Shown: positions 49,122-58,733 of the stretch, piece after piece | Numbering within the stretch: position 1 is the stretch's first letter | How the letters are laid out: each line of letters starts with the position of its first letter | DNA from: J095 sp964517605 | GTDB lineage: Bacteria; Chloroflexota; Anaerolineae; 4572-78; J111 | Length of the DNA: 64,000 nt | Direction of reading: 5' to 3' | Assembly (NCBI GenBank): GCA_964517605.1 | Contig: CAZFCE010000004.1 | Span: 124,001-188,000, forward strand | Translations under genes and position numbers: made by a program | Notes under the pieces: model-generated | Seen by the model: the letters and a program-made list of their open reading frames with translations, nothing else | Databases searched by the model: none | Told to the model about the DNA's origin: nothing

Positions 49122-50711
49122 TTGAGTCAATCCAATGTTACTCCTCCGCCGGCTTCGGCTATGCGCCGGATTGCCGGTGCGGCCACACTGGTAATGGTGT
49201 TGTTTGTTATTAGCCGGGCGTTGGGCCTGCTGCGCGAAGTGGTGATGGCCCGCCAGTTTGGCACCAGCGCCGAGATGGACGCCTATCTGGCCGCCTTTCG
49301 GGTGCCGGACTTTTTGTTTTACGTGGTGGCCGGCGGGGCGCTCGGTTCGGCGTTTATCCCCACGTTTACCGGCTTTATCACCCGGCGGGATATGGCCGGG
49401 GCGTGGCGGCTGGCTTCGGCGGTTATCAACTGGATGGCGCTGGTGTTGTTGGGGCTGGGCGGGCTGGCGGCGGTGTTTGCGCCGCACCTGGTGCGCGTTT
49501 TTTACGCCGATTTCTCGCCGGCGCAACAGGCGCTCACCGTTGAGTTAATGCGCTGGATGCTCATCTCCACGGTGATTTTTGGGGTGAGCGGGGTGCTGAT
49601 GGGCATTTTAAACGCCCAGCAGCATTTTTTGCTGCCGGCGCTGGCTCCGGTGGTGTACAACCTGGCCATTATTATGAGCGCGGTGCTGCTGGGGCCAACC
49701 TGGGGAGTCAAAGGGCTGGCCGTGGGCGTGGTGCTGGGCGCGGCGGGCCATTTGCTGGTGCAACTACCGCCGCTGCTGGCGGGGTCGCGGCGCATGCATT
49801 ACCAGCCGGTGCTGGCCACGCACGACCCCGGCCTGCGCGAAGTTGGGCGGCTAATGGCTCCGCGGGTGCTGGGGCTGGCGGCGGTGCAGATTAACTTTGT
49901 GGTTACGGCGGTGCTGGCGGCCAGCCTGCCCGCCGGTAGCTTAACGGCGCTCAATTACGGCTGGATTATGATGCTGTTGCCGCAGGGCGTTATCGCGCAA
50001 TCGGTGGCGACGGCGCTATTTCCCACGTTATCGGCGCTGGCCGCCGAGGAACGCTGGGCCGAAATGCGCCACATTTTTATCACCACCCTGCGCAGTTTGT
50101 TGTTTCTCACGTTGCCGGCGGCGGTGGGGTTGGCGGTGCTGGCCCAGCCAATTGTACGGCTGTTGCTGGAGCGCGGCGCTTTCAACGCCGAATCAACGCG
50201 GGCCACGGCCTGGGCGCTGGCGTTTTTTGCGCTGGGGCTGGTGGGCCACGCCGTGGTAGAAATTGCGGCGCGCGCTTTTTACGCCTTAAAAAACACCAAA
50301 ACGCCGGTGCTGGTGGGCGTAATGATGATGGCCGCCAACGTGGTTTTGAGCATTTTATTTTTGCGCGGGTTTACGGCGTTAGGCTGGTGGCCGCACGGCG
50401 GGCTGGCGCTGGCTAACTCGCTGGCGGTGCTGCTGGAAATGGCGGCGCTGCTGTGGTTGCTACGCCGGCCAATGGGCGGCCTGTCTGAGCCGGGTTTGCG
50501 CGAATCGCTGCTAAAAATGACGGCGGCGGCGGTGGGCATGGCGCTGGTGTTGGGGCTGGCGCTGCCGCTGCTGCCGGTTAAGCCGGGTTGGCTGGCGGGC
50601 GTGCTGGGTATTGGGCTGGGCGGCGCGGTGTACGTGGGGCTGGCGGCGGCGTTGCGGCTGCCCGAAGTTACCGCCGTGCAGCAGCGCCTGCCGGCGCGGT
50701 GGCGGCGTTAG
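49122..50711 (+). CDS. murJ: MurJ/MviN-type lipid II flippase
   Basis: A 529-residue polytopic membrane protein (about 14 helices) of the MOP superfamily that flips lipid II for peptidoglycan synthesis. Family features are SRALGLLREVVMARQFG near 34, AYLAAFRVPDFLFYVVAGGALGSAFIP near 56-82 and LNYGWIMMLLPQGVIAQSVATALFP near 277. I chose the TTG at 49122 because it has an AGGTGAT site 10 bp upstream. The stop overlaps the stop of the convergent kinase gene. Confidence 0.9.
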   Translation: MSQSNVTPPPASAMRRIAGAATLVMVLFVISRALGLLREVVMARQFGTSAEMDAYLAAFRVPDFLFYVVAGGALGSAFIPTFTGFITRRDMAGAWRLASAVINWMALVLLGLGGLAAVFAPHLVRVFYADFSPAQQALTVELMRWMLISTVIFGVSGVLMGILNAQQHFLLPALAPVVYNLAIIMSAVLLGPTWGVKGLAVGVVLGAAGHLLVQLPPLLAGSRRMHYQPVLATHDPGLREVGRLMAPRVLGLAAVQINFVVTAVLAASLPAGSLTALNYGWIMMLLPQGVIAQSVATALFPTLSALAAEERWAEMRHIFITTLRSLLFLTLPAAVGLAVLAQPIVRLLLERGAFNAESTRATAWALAFFALGLVGHAVVEIAARAFYALKNTKTPVLVGVMMMAANVVLSILFLRGFTALGWWPHGGLALANSLAVLLEMAALLWLLRRPMGGLSEPGLRESLLKMTAAAVGMALVLGLALPLLPVKPGWLAGVLGIGLGGAVYVGLAAALRLPEVTAVQQRLPARWRR

Positions 50712-52444
50712 CCGGGGTTATTTTTGGGGCTAAAGAAATCCAGCGGAGTGGCGGGCATTAGCATACTGCGGGCCACGGCCATGCGTTTGGGGTTTATGGT
50801 TGAGGTGTGCAAAATCATCTGGGTGTAATCGTCCGAGGCGTTGTCTTCCAGGCCCAGCGCCGCGTAACAATCGCCCCGGTTTTCGTGGGCGTACTGGTGC
50901 TGCGGGTTTAGTTCAATAACCGTAGTGTAATCCTCAATGGCGGCCAAAATTTGGCCCATTTCGCGGTATAAATTGCCCCGGTTGTAAAAGGCGTGCACAT
51001 AATTGGGGTTCAGGTCAATGGCGTGGGTGTAGTTTTCCAGCGCCGCCGGGTAATCCTTTAGCTCGGTGTAGGCCACGCCAAGGTTAACGTAAGCCGCCAC
51101 AAATTCGGGGTCAAGCTCGATGGTCTTGCTAAAGTCGGCCACGGCGTTTTCAAAATCGCCCATCCACAACCGGCTGTTGCCCCGATTGTAAAAAACGTAC
51201 ACATTGTTGGGATCAATTTGCAGCGCCCGCTCATAATCGCGCAGGGCTTGCGCGTAATTGCGCAGGCCGGTGTGGGCAATCCCCAGGTTAATGTAGGCCG
51301 CTACAAAATGCGGCGCTAATTCCAGCGTCCAGTTGCAATCGAGCACCGCTTTAGCGTAATTTTCCATCATCAGGTGCGCCGCGCCGCGATTGTTGTATGC
51401 TTCAACGTAATGGCGATCCAGCTTGATGGCGTTGGTGTAATCGTAAATGGCCTGCTCAAAGTTGCGCATGTTCACGTGGGTCAGGCCGCGTTTGTTGTGC
51501 ATACGAGAATCCTGCACGGCCAGCGTTTCGGCTTCGGCGGGGTTGGGCGCGGCGGCAATGTTAATGGCCTTGAGCGCGGCGGCAAAGTCCAGCGTGTTGG
51601 CAAAACGATTCTCCGGGCTTTTGGCCATAGCTTTTTCAACCACGCCTGCCAGCACGCCCACTTCGCGCCAAAGTTGCTGCAATCCCGGCGGCATTTCATC
51701 GCAAATGGCGGTTTCGAGCAGGGCGTACAGCCGGGCCTGCGCCCGAAACTGGTTAGTGCCGCCGTAGGTCATGGCGGTGTTTTCCAGCAGCCCCATATCA
51801 ATGTAATGCTCGCCCATCAGCATATAATAGAGCAGTTCGCCCAATTGATACACGTCGCTACGGGCATCAAGCGGCAAGCCCCGCACCTGCTCCGGCGAAC
51901 TGAACAGCAGCGTGCTGGGTTGAAAGCCAACCTGGGTAAGCCCCATCCCGCCAAAGGCTTCGGGCACGTGGGCAATGCCAAAATCAATCACTTTGGGGCG
52001 GCCATCGGCGGTGAGCAGAATGTTTTCGGCTTTGATGTCGCGGTGGATGATGCCCATTTCGTGAAATTTGGCCAGCCCTTCGCAAACGCCGGTAGTCAGC
52101 CAGATGGCCTGTTCTACCGGCAGCTTGCTCTTTTTTTTGATTAAATCGTGCAGGCTGCCATCGGGCAGGTATTCCATAATCATGTAAAAACGGTTGGCTT
52201 CGATGCGCAGGTTGTAAATAGAAACCACGTTGGGGTGTTCCAGCGTGGCCGCCACCCGCGCCTCCTGAATAAAACGCTTTACAATTTTCTCGTCGGTGGC
52301 GCGTTCCGGCAGCAGTTGCTTAATGGCCACCCGGCGGTTGAGCATGCGGTCGCGGGCTTCAAACACGGCGGCAAAACCACCCTGCCCAAGCTGGCGGATA
52401 ATTTCAAACTCAAATAATTTTTGGCCGGGTGTTAAGAGTGTGAT
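50708..52444 (-). CDS. Ser/Thr protein kinase with TPR repeats, probable ATC start
   Basis: A soluble Hanks-type kinase fused to tetratricopeptide repeats. The glycine loop LGQGGFAAVFEARD, VAIKQL, HRDIKAENILL, VIDFGIAH and SSPEQVRG are all present. About seven TPRs fill the second half (units such as AYINLGIAHTGLRNYAQALRDYERAL). The first ATG/GTG/TTG in frame is the GTG at 52366, which would cut the glycine loop in half. Upstream in the same frame lies ATC at 52444 with GGGAGA exactly 6 bp before it. Beyond that is an in-frame TAG (52466-52468) and an ATG at 52501. I use ATC; the alternatives are a nonsense or point mutation or an assembly error. No membrane helix. Confidence 0.82.
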   Translation of the reverse strand: MTLLTPGQKLFEFEIIRQLGQGGFAAVFEARDRMLNRRVAIKQLLPERATDEKIVKRFIQEARVAATLEHPNVVSIYNLRIEANRFYMIMEYLPDGSLHDLIKKKSKLPVEQAIWLTTGVCEGLAKFHEMGIIHRDIKAENILLTADGRPKVIDFGIAHVPEAFGGMGLTQVGFQPSTLLFSSPEQVRGLPLDARSDVYQLGELLYYMLMGEHYIDMGLLENTAMTYGGTNQFRAQARLYALLETAICDEMPPGLQQLWREVGVLAGVVEKAMAKSPENRFANTLDFAAALKAINIAAAPNPAEAETLAVQDSRMHNKRGLTHVNMRNFEQAIYDYTNAIKLDRHYVEAYNNRGAAHLMMENYAKAVLDCNWTLELAPHFVAAYINLGIAHTGLRNYAQALRDYERALQIDPNNVYVFYNRGNSRLWMGDFENAVADFSKTIELDPEFVAAYVNLGVAYTELKDYPAALENYTHAIDLNPNYVHAFYNRGNLYREMGQILAAIEDYTTVIELNPQHQYAHENRGDCYAALGLEDNASDDYTQMILHTSTINPKRMAVARSMLMPATPLDFFSPKNNPG

Positions 52445-52651
52445 GAGAGTTCTCCCGCGTAGACTCTACGCTGCCGGTGGCAGAGCTGCTCCAGGTGTCA
52501 TTATGGGTTGGTTTGATGGGTTCTTTGCCAAACAACGCGCCTTCAGGCTGTAATTGATGGAATTTTACCATTGAATCCCAATAATTCATACTCCAATTTG
52601 TAAAATTGGCTGCCGGTTACGGCGCAAAAGCCATTGAACGCCCGCCAACGA

Positions 52652-52680
52652 TTGGGAATCCTGGCGCTGTTCGGTATAAT
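52652..52680 (+). promoter_or_regulatory. Promoter of the GT39-like gene
   Basis: TTGGGA (52652-52657) and TATAAT (52675-52680) are 17 bp apart, 62 bp before the chosen start codon. Confidence 0.55.
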
Positions 52681-52742
52681 AATCCCGGCTGCCGGCTGCT
52701 AAACAAGCCGGTAACGCCCAATTTTTGCCGCAAGTGGCCCGC

Positions 52743-54752
52743 ATGCATAAACAGAATGCCTTTTTGAACAAAATATTATCCGGCGGCTGGTGGTTTGGCC
52801 TGCTGCCGGCGGCGCTGTTGCTGGTTGGCGGTTGGCTGCGCTGGCAGTTTCTCCGCACCGCGCAGCTTTACCCCGACGAGTTTGTCACCCTGCTGGCCAG
52901 CCAGATGATTGCCCAAAAAGGCATCCCGCAAATGCCTTCCGGCCTGTTTTATGAGCACGGCCTGCTTTTTTCTTATTTGGCCAGCCTGGCCACGCTTTTT
53001 GGCCCGGCGCGACTGGCGGCGCGAGTGGTGAGCCTGGGGTTTGGCCTGCTCACGCTGGCGCTCACGTTTTGGGTGGGCCGGCGCTGGTTTTCGCCGGCGG
53101 TGGGGCTGTTGGCCGCCGCCGGGCTGGCCTTTGCCCCCGCCGCCATCGAGTGGAGTGGCCGGGCCAGAATGTACGCCCTGCTGCAATTTTTGGTGCTGCT
53201 GGCGGTGTGGCTGGCCTTTAAAGGCGTAACCCGCCGCCGCTGGCGCTGGCTGGCGCTGCTGGTTTATCTGGGCGCGGTGCTGGCTCATTTTGGCGCGGTG
53301 GCGGTGGCTCCGCCGTTGGCGCTGGCAGTAGCGGTGCAGGTGGCGCGGCAAGCGCCGCCCCAACAGCGGTGGCGGCAACTGCTGGCCTGCTGGCCCGAGG
53401 CCGTTACCTTTGGCGTAATTCTGCTTATCGCGTTTCTGGTAAAACGGGCCGGCCAGCCCAAAGGCATCGCCGAGATTGAGGCCACCGCCGCCGGAGCCGT
53501 TACCGGCGTGGCGCAGGTGTTGGCGCTGTACAGCGATTGGTCGCTGAATGTGGCCGATGGCTGGCGGGCCATTGCGCCGTTTTACGTAACGCTGCCGGCG
53601 GTGGCGTTTGCGCCCTTTGCTCTGGTCACGGCGGCGCTGTGCGCCGGGCCGTGGCTAAAAAAATCAACCCGGTTTTTAGGTGATGCCTTTAGCCCGGCGC
53701 TCTTTTTAAGCCTGGTTTTGGGGCTGACCACGCTGGAAATGATTCTGCTGGTTTCTCCAGACCGGCGCGACGACAAGTACCTGTTCATGCTGCTGCCGCT
53801 GCTCTTTTTGTTGGGAGCGCAGGGGTTGGGCTGGCTGGCGCAGCGGTTTTGGCCGGGGCGTTACCGGCTGGTGTTGATTTTAGCCACGGTTGTTGTGGCC
53901 GCGATTGGCTGGCCGGGCGCGCGGGCGCTGCTGGCCAATCCCGGTGATGATTACGACGCCGCGTTTGCCTACGTGCGCCGGCACTGGCAGCCCGGCGACA
54001 CCATTTTTACCGGCACGCCCGCCGCCGCCGTGTTTTACCTGGGCCGCAACGATTTTTACGGCGTGCAGCGGCGCGGTGGCTACGATTATCGGCTTTTAAC
54101 CGTTGATGGCCAGCCGGTTGACCGCTGGCTGGCTTCGCCGGCCATCCGCACCGAGGCGGCGCTTAACCAAACGCTGGCTCAAAACCGGGTGTGGCTGGTG
54201 CTGGAACGCTGGGGCCTGCAGCGGGAATATTACGATTTGCCGTTTCAACAGCAATTGCTGGCCCAAACCGATTTAGCCGCCGAGGTGCAGGGGATTTTGG
54301 TGCTGCGGGCCAATGCCAACCCGCAACCCATCCAGCCGGAGCCGCAGCAGCCGGCGGCGGCAGTGCTGGGCAACGCCATCCGGCTGTTGGGCTACACCGC
54401 CGAACCAGCGCCGGGAACGCCGGGCCGGCCGGTGCGCCTTACGTTGTACTGGGCGGCGCAGTCGCCCATCAACCACGATTACACCGTGTTTGTGCACTTG
54501 CGCCAGCCGGCGGGCGCAAATGTGGCTCAAGCCGACCATCGCCCGTTGGGCAGCGCGTACCCCACCTCGCTGTGGCCGGTGGGCCAGACCATCCGCGAAA
54601 CCAGCCAACTGGCGCTGCCGCCGCAACTACCGCCCGGCGAGTACGAATTGTGGGTGGGCATGTATCTGCTGGAAACCGGCGAGCGCCTGCCGGTGCAAAA
54701 CGATACCAGCGGCGAAAACGCGGTGCGGCTGGGGCTGTTCAAAGTGGAGTGA
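52743..54752 (+). CDS. GT39/ArnT-like membrane glycosyltransferase
   Basis: A 669-residue GT-C fold enzyme that should transfer a sugar from a polyprenyl-phosphate donor on the outer face of the membrane. It has about ten to eleven helices. The catalytic acidic pair is in the first outside loop (LYPDEFVTLLASQ, near residue 40). The EWSGRARMYALLQ region near 140 is typical of PMT_2 proteins. From about 540 a beta-sandwich domain (IRLLGYTAEPA, LTLYWAAQ, YELWVGMYLLETG) is added, as in other Chloroflexota glycosyltransferases I recall. A TTG at 52725 could add six residues. Acceptor unknown. Confidence 0.78.
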   Translation: MHKQNAFLNKILSGGWWFGLLPAALLLVGGWLRWQFLRTAQLYPDEFVTLLASQMIAQKGIPQMPSGLFYEHGLLFSYLASLATLFGPARLAARVVSLGFGLLTLALTFWVGRRWFSPAVGLLAAAGLAFAPAAIEWSGRARMYALLQFLVLLAVWLAFKGVTRRRWRWLALLVYLGAVLAHFGAVAVAPPLALAVAVQVARQAPPQQRWRQLLACWPEAVTFGVILLIAFLVKRAGQPKGIAEIEATAAGAVTGVAQVLALYSDWSLNVADGWRAIAPFYVTLPAVAFAPFALVTAALCAGPWLKKSTRFLGDAFSPALFLSLVLGLTTLEMILLVSPDRRDDKYLFMLLPLLFLLGAQGLGWLAQRFWPGRYRLVLILATVVVAAIGWPGARALLANPGDDYDAAFAYVRRHWQPGDTIFTGTPAAAVFYLGRNDFYGVQRRGGYDYRLLTVDGQPVDRWLASPAIRTEAALNQTLAQNRVWLVLERWGLQREYYDLPFQQQLLAQTDLAAEVQGILVLRANANPQPIQPEPQQPAAAVLGNAIRLLGYTAEPAPGTPGRPVRLTLYWAAQSPINHDYTVFVHLRQPAGANVAQADHRPLGSAYPTSLWPVGQTIRETSQLALPPQLPPGEYELWVGMYLLETGERLPVQNDTSGENAVRLGLFKVE

Positions 54753-54756
54753 AACC

Positions 54757-54785
54757 AAAAACCGGCAGGTTACTGCCGGTTTTTT
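54757..54785. terminator. Bidirectional terminator
   Basis: AAAAACCGGCAG (54757-54768) pairs with CTGCCGGTTTTT (54773-54784) around GTTA. There are A and T runs on both sides, so it can serve the rightward glycosyltransferase and the leftward map gene. Confidence 0.9.
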
Positions 54786-54809
54786 ACGTTTTTTTGTGGC
54801 GATTTGCGG

Positions 54810-55580
54810 TTACAGCCGGGAAAGAATTTCCGGCCCGTTTTTGGTAATGACAATGGTGTGCTCGTATTGGGCCGATAACGCGCCATCGCGGGTTACAACC
54901 GTCCAGCCGTCATCGAGCATGTCCCATTCGTGCGTGCCCAGGTTAATCATCGGCTCAATGGTAAAGGTCATCCCCGGTTCCAGTTTGGGGCCGCGCCCCG
55001 GCTGGCGCACGTGCGACACCGACGGCGATTCGTGCAGCGATTTGCCCACGCCGTGGCCGCCCCACTCGCGCACCACGCTCATCCCCTGCGAATCCACATA
55101 AGATTCAATATCCATGCCGATGTCGTGCAGGTAGTTGCCGTATTGGGCGGCGGCAATCCCAACCCGCAGCGCCTCCTGGGCCACATCGAGCAGGCGTTGG
55201 GCTTCGGGCGAAATTTGCCCCACGCCGTAGGTAACGCAGGAGTCGCCGCAAAAACCGCGATGGCGCAGGCCAATATCAATGCCCACAATATCGCCTTCAA
55301 CTAATATCCGGTCATCGGGCAGGCCGTGACAAATTTCGTGGTTAACCGAGGCGCAAATTACGCCGGGAAACGGCGGGTGGCTGGGCGGGCTGCCGCGATA
55401 GCCCTTGTACAGCGTTGAAGCGCCGCGTTTTACCAGGTGGGCTTCAACCATTTTGTCCAGTTCGCTCAGTTTTACGCCGGGTTTAATGTGTTCCGCCAGA
55501 ATATCAAATGACTCGGCCACAATCCGGCCGGCTTCACGCATCCGTTCAATATCCTTGGGGCGTTTCAGTGGAATATACAC
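54810..55580 (-). CDS. map: Map, type I methionine aminopeptidase
   Basis: Removes the initiator Met from nascent proteins. The 256 residues include the metal ligands: GDIVGIDIGLRHRGFCGDS (two Asp near 97 and 108), GHGVGKSLHESP (His near 172), TFTIEPM (Glu near 206) and EHTIVIT (Glu near 244). The substrate His is in NHEICHGLP near 80. The start is GTG. Length is standard. Confidence 0.95.
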   Translation of the reverse strand: MYIPLKRPKDIERMREAGRIVAESFDILAEHIKPGVKLSELDKMVEAHLVKRGASTLYKGYRGSPPSHPPFPGVICASVNHEICHGLPDDRILVEGDIVGIDIGLRHRGFCGDSCVTYGVGQISPEAQRLLDVAQEALRVGIAAAQYGNYLHDIGMDIESYVDSQGMSVVREWGGHGVGKSLHESPSVSHVRQPGRGPKLEPGMTFTIEPMINLGTHEWDMLDDGWTVVTRDGALSAQYEHTIVITKNGPEILSRL

Positions 55581-55691
55581 GTTACTCTCTCAGTTAAAAA
55601 TAGGGCGTTGGCCCCGTAAATTTTCAAGCCGGTCAATTAAAGCACAAAGCCGGGGCTAAAGCAAAGCCGCGCTCCGGCCCACGCCGCCGGT

Positions 55692-56159
55692 TTAGTTGTG
55701 GCTGTTCATGTCCATGGTGTGGCCGGCGGGCATATCCGCTTTCACTTCCACTTCGATGGTTTTGGCCCCGGATTTTTCAAAATTGAGGGTAACGTTGATT
55801 TTATCGCCCGCCTTCCACTCTTTTTCCAAGCCGATGAACATAATGTGCAGCCCGCCCGGTTTGAGCGCAACCGTCCCGCCGGCGGGCACCTCGATTTTTT
55901 CAACCGGCTGCATGCTCATCATATCGCCTTCCATTTTGCTTTCGTGCAGTTCAACCGCCTGGGCCGCGTCGCTGGCGGCGCTGAGCAGCGTATCGGCGGC
56001 CCCGCCGGTATTCTGCAACTCCAGGTACACCGCGCCGGTGGGCATGGCGGCGCGGGCGTAGGCGTTAACAATTTTTATATCGGGGCCGCTGCTGGTGGGA
56101 GCGGCGGCGCAGCCGGCCAGGGTCAATATTAGAAGAAACGCGATAAAAAGTTTGTTCAT
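55692..56159 (-). CDS. PCuAC-type periplasmic copper chaperone (lipoprotein)
   Basis: A 155-residue lipoprotein (lipobox TLAGC, Cys near 17) of the DUF461/PCuAC family, which delivers Cu(I) to the CuA site of cytochrome c oxidase. The Cu ligands fit the H-M-X10-M-X21-H-X-M pattern: HESKMEGDMMSM near 72 and GGLHIMF near 102. The Met/His-rich C-terminal tail GHTMDMNSH is also common. It is monocistronic, with copper export genes elsewhere in the window. Confidence 0.9.
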   Translation of the reverse strand: MNKLFIAFLLILTLAGCAAAPTSSGPDIKIVNAYARAAMPTGAVYLELQNTGGAADTLLSAASDAAQAVELHESKMEGDMMSMQPVEKIEVPAGGTVALKPGGLHIMFIGLEKEWKAGDKINVTLNFEKSGAKTIEVEVKADMPAGHTMDMNSHN

Positions 56160-56258
56160 TGTAAATCCTCCTTCGTGAATAGCAGTCAGTTATCCGTAGT
56201 CAGATAGGTTTGGCGACCAGTTGCCTTGCAACCTGCCACTTTGTAACCTGTAACTCAT

Positions 56259-57251
56259 TTATCCCAGAGCGGCCTGTTGCGTGGTGAGTTTGGCCGTAAA
56301 CTCAGCCTGGTTAGCCGATAGAAACTCGTGGGTGAGGAATTGGGGTTGGATGGCGGCCACAATTTCGCGGCAGCGCAGGCTGGTAAAAGGCCGGTGTTGG
56401 TCAATATTATAGGCATGCAGCCAGCCGTACTCTATTTTTTGGCCGCTGGGCCAGCGGTCGTAGCCGGCGGGCGGGCCGTTTTTCAGGTATTCCCGCTGGT
56501 ACGCCCCCGACGTGCTCAGGTTAAAATGCACGCCTTCAATCCGCTGCCGCACCGCCGGCGACAGGTTGCCGAGGGTCGCCAGCACAAAATCAATGGCCGC
56601 GTCTTCGTTATCAAGGTTGGGGTTGGTGTTCATCAGGTGGCCGGTGTCCAGCACAAACGCCCAGTTGCTAAAATTAAGCCGCGCCGCCAGGTGTTCGGCG
56701 GCGGCGTTGCTGGTAAACGTCAGGCCGGGCCACCACAGATTTTCCAGAAACAGGCGCACCGGCGGCTCTCCGCCCTCAAAGGTGGCGGCCACGGCGTTGA
56801 GCAAATCGGCGCTGGCGTTGATGATATCCAGGTTGCTGTAGGGGAATGGCCGGCTAAACGAATGTTCCGGCTCAATGTGGCTCACGTGAAACACGGCGTA
56901 ATTGGGCTGCAATTGGGCGGCGTATTGCCACACCCGCCGGCTGGTCGCCACTATCTCGACGGGAGTTGCGCCGCCACAGTAATAATCAAGGTAGCGCCGG
57001 TCAACATCGGCAAAGTAACGCTCTACCGCGCCGGGCCGCGCCTGCCAAACATCCAGCCAGGTAATCCAGAACGGCAGGTGAACGGCCTGCACCAGCCCGG
57101 CAGGGAGGCCGTTGGGCGGCGGCTCAAAGCCGATGAGCAATTCCAGCCCGGCCAGCCCGTGGTTGTGCGCGTATTCGGCCACAAACTGCCAGTTGTGGTC
57201 AAACCGGGCGGTGTCGCTATCATAAACGGAAAAATTGATGAGTTCGCGCAT
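56259..57251 (-). CDS. Xylose-isomerase-like TIM-barrel protein
   Basis: A 330-residue protein of the sugar-phosphate isomerase/endonuclease IV-like TIM-barrel family. Barrel elements with acidic or His metal-ligand candidates are seen: GLELLIGFEP near 35, VHLPFWITW near 57, AVFHVSHIEPEH near 120, LFLENLWWPG near 166, FVLDTGHLMNTN near 196 and EGVHFNLS near 242. The Glu/Asp/His positions suggest an intact metal site. Substrate unknown. No operon partner. Confidence 0.7.
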   Translation of the reverse strand: MRELINFSVYDSDTARFDHNWQFVAEYAHNHGLAGLELLIGFEPPPNGLPAGLVQAVHLPFWITWLDVWQARPGAVERYFADVDRRYLDYYCGGATPVEIVATSRRVWQYAAQLQPNYAVFHVSHIEPEHSFSRPFPYSNLDIINASADLLNAVAATFEGGEPPVRLFLENLWWPGLTFTSNAAAEHLAARLNFSNWAFVLDTGHLMNTNPNLDNEDAAIDFVLATLGNLSPAVRQRIEGVHFNLSTSGAYQREYLKNGPPAGYDRWPSGQKIEYGWLHAYNIDQHRPFTSLRCREIVAAIQPQFLTHEFLSANQAEFTAKLTTQQAALG

Positions 57252-57320
57252 CGTTGGCTTACCGTTCTGCCTTTTGCGCCTGATTGACAGGCCAATTACC
57301 GCAAACTATAATTTTGATTG

Positions 57321-58733
57321 ATGAAATTAACAAATACCCCGCCCTCTCCGGTTAAAGCCGATCCCCAAACTGCCAATATTCACCGCCAAAAACCGGCCAC
57401 GCGCTTGCTGCTGGTAGTGCTGTTGCTGGCGGCGTTGCTCATTGGCAGCGAAAGCAATGTGTTGCCGGCGTTGAAAACACTGGCGCTAAGGTGGCGGGCC
57501 AACCTTGCCGGCCAACCGGTGATTGCCACCACGCCCGCCAACGGCGCAGCCAACGTGCCGGCCAACACCGCCATCTGCGTAATTTTTAGCCAGCCGCAAC
57601 CCGACGCCCGGCTCACGTTTAGCCCGCCGGTCAGCGGCACCAGCCGGTGGGAAGGCGCAACCCTGGTTTTTTGGCCAAATACGCCGCTGGCGGCCAACAC
57701 CGGCTACACGGCGCAACTGGCCAATGGCTTTAGCTGGCAATTTAGCACGCGGCAGCCGCAACTTTTGTTTATGGCCGCGGATGCCGCCGGCAACGATCAA
57801 CTCTTTGCCATTGACCCGGCGGGCGGCCCGGCCCATCAGCTTACGCATGAGGAATATGGCGTGTTTGATTATCAGTTGGCCCCGCGCGGCGAGCAGATTG
57901 CCTACGCCGCCCTGCGCCAGGATGACGGCAGCGATTTGTGGGCCATTACCGCCACCGACAGTGCGCCATCGCTGTTGCAAAGCTGCCCGGCGGCGATTTG
58001 CGCCGGCGCGGCCTGGTCGCCGGATGGCCGGCGGCTGTTGTTTGAGAAGCGCAGCCTGCCGGCGGCAGATGACACGCGGCTTCAGCCGGCGCGGTTGTGG
58101 TGGCTGGATGTTGACAGCGGCGCAACCACGCCGCTATCTGAAAATGCCAAAATATTAAGCTACGGCGCGGTGTGGTCGCCCAACGGAGAGTGGCTTAGCT
58201 ACGTTACGCCCGCCAGCCAGAGCATGCAGGTGCAAAATTTGGTGGATAATCGCAGCGTGGTGGTTGTTAACCGGCTGGGCGGGCCGGCGGCGTGGCATCC
58301 GCAGGGCGATGCCTTTATCGTGACCGATGTTCGGCCCAGCGCCGCCGGAGCGGCCATCCACCTGTTCAAAGCGACGCCCGCCACCGGCGAGCTTGTGGAT
58401 ATCAGCGGTGAGGGCGCGGCGGTGGAAGATAGTTCGCCGGCCTGGTCGCCGGATGGCCGCTGGCTGGCGTTTACGCGCGGCGTGGCCGGCGCGTCAATGG
58501 GCAGGCAAATATGGCTGATGCGCCCGGATGGCCGCGAGGCTCACTTTTTAACCAACGCGCCGGATATTCAGCACAGCCTGCCGCGCTGGTCGCCGGATGG
58601 CCGCACGCTGGCTTACCAGCAGCATCCGCTTAAAGCAATGGGCGGCAACACCTCCATCTGGTTGATGGACGTAGCCACCGGCAGCGCCCGCCAACTGGTG
58701 CCCGCCGGCAATCGCCCCCTCTGGTGGCCTTAA
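57321..58733 (+). CDS. Membrane-anchored Ig-like plus TolB-type propeller protein
   Basis: A 470-residue protein with one N-terminal membrane helix (about 28-45). An Ig-like domain follows (TTPANGAANVPANTAICVIF, about 75-140), then a PD40/TolB-type propeller to the end with WSPDGRW repeats. It resembles the ectodomains of the two kinases near the window start but has no kinase domain. Its role may be binding of envelope polymers or protein partners; that is inference. The ATG at 57321 is chosen over an adjacent TTG. The stop shares its TTAA with the stop of the convergent gene. Confidence 0.75.
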   Translation: MKLTNTPPSPVKADPQTANIHRQKPATRLLLVVLLLAALLIGSESNVLPALKTLALRWRANLAGQPVIATTPANGAANVPANTAICVIFSQPQPDARLTFSPPVSGTSRWEGATLVFWPNTPLAANTGYTAQLANGFSWQFSTRQPQLLFMAADAAGNDQLFAIDPAGGPAHQLTHEEYGVFDYQLAPRGEQIAYAALRQDDGSDLWAITATDSAPSLLQSCPAAICAGAAWSPDGRRLLFEKRSLPAADDTRLQPARLWWLDVDSGATTPLSENAKILSYGAVWSPNGEWLSYVTPASQSMQVQNLVDNRSVVVVNRLGGPAAWHPQGDAFIVTDVRPSAAGAAIHLFKATPATGELVDISGEGAAVEDSSPAWSPDGRWLAFTRGVAGASMGRQIWLMRPDGREAHFLTNAPDIQHSLPRWSPDGRTLAYQQHPLKAMGGNTSIWLMDVATGSARQLVPAGNRPLWWP

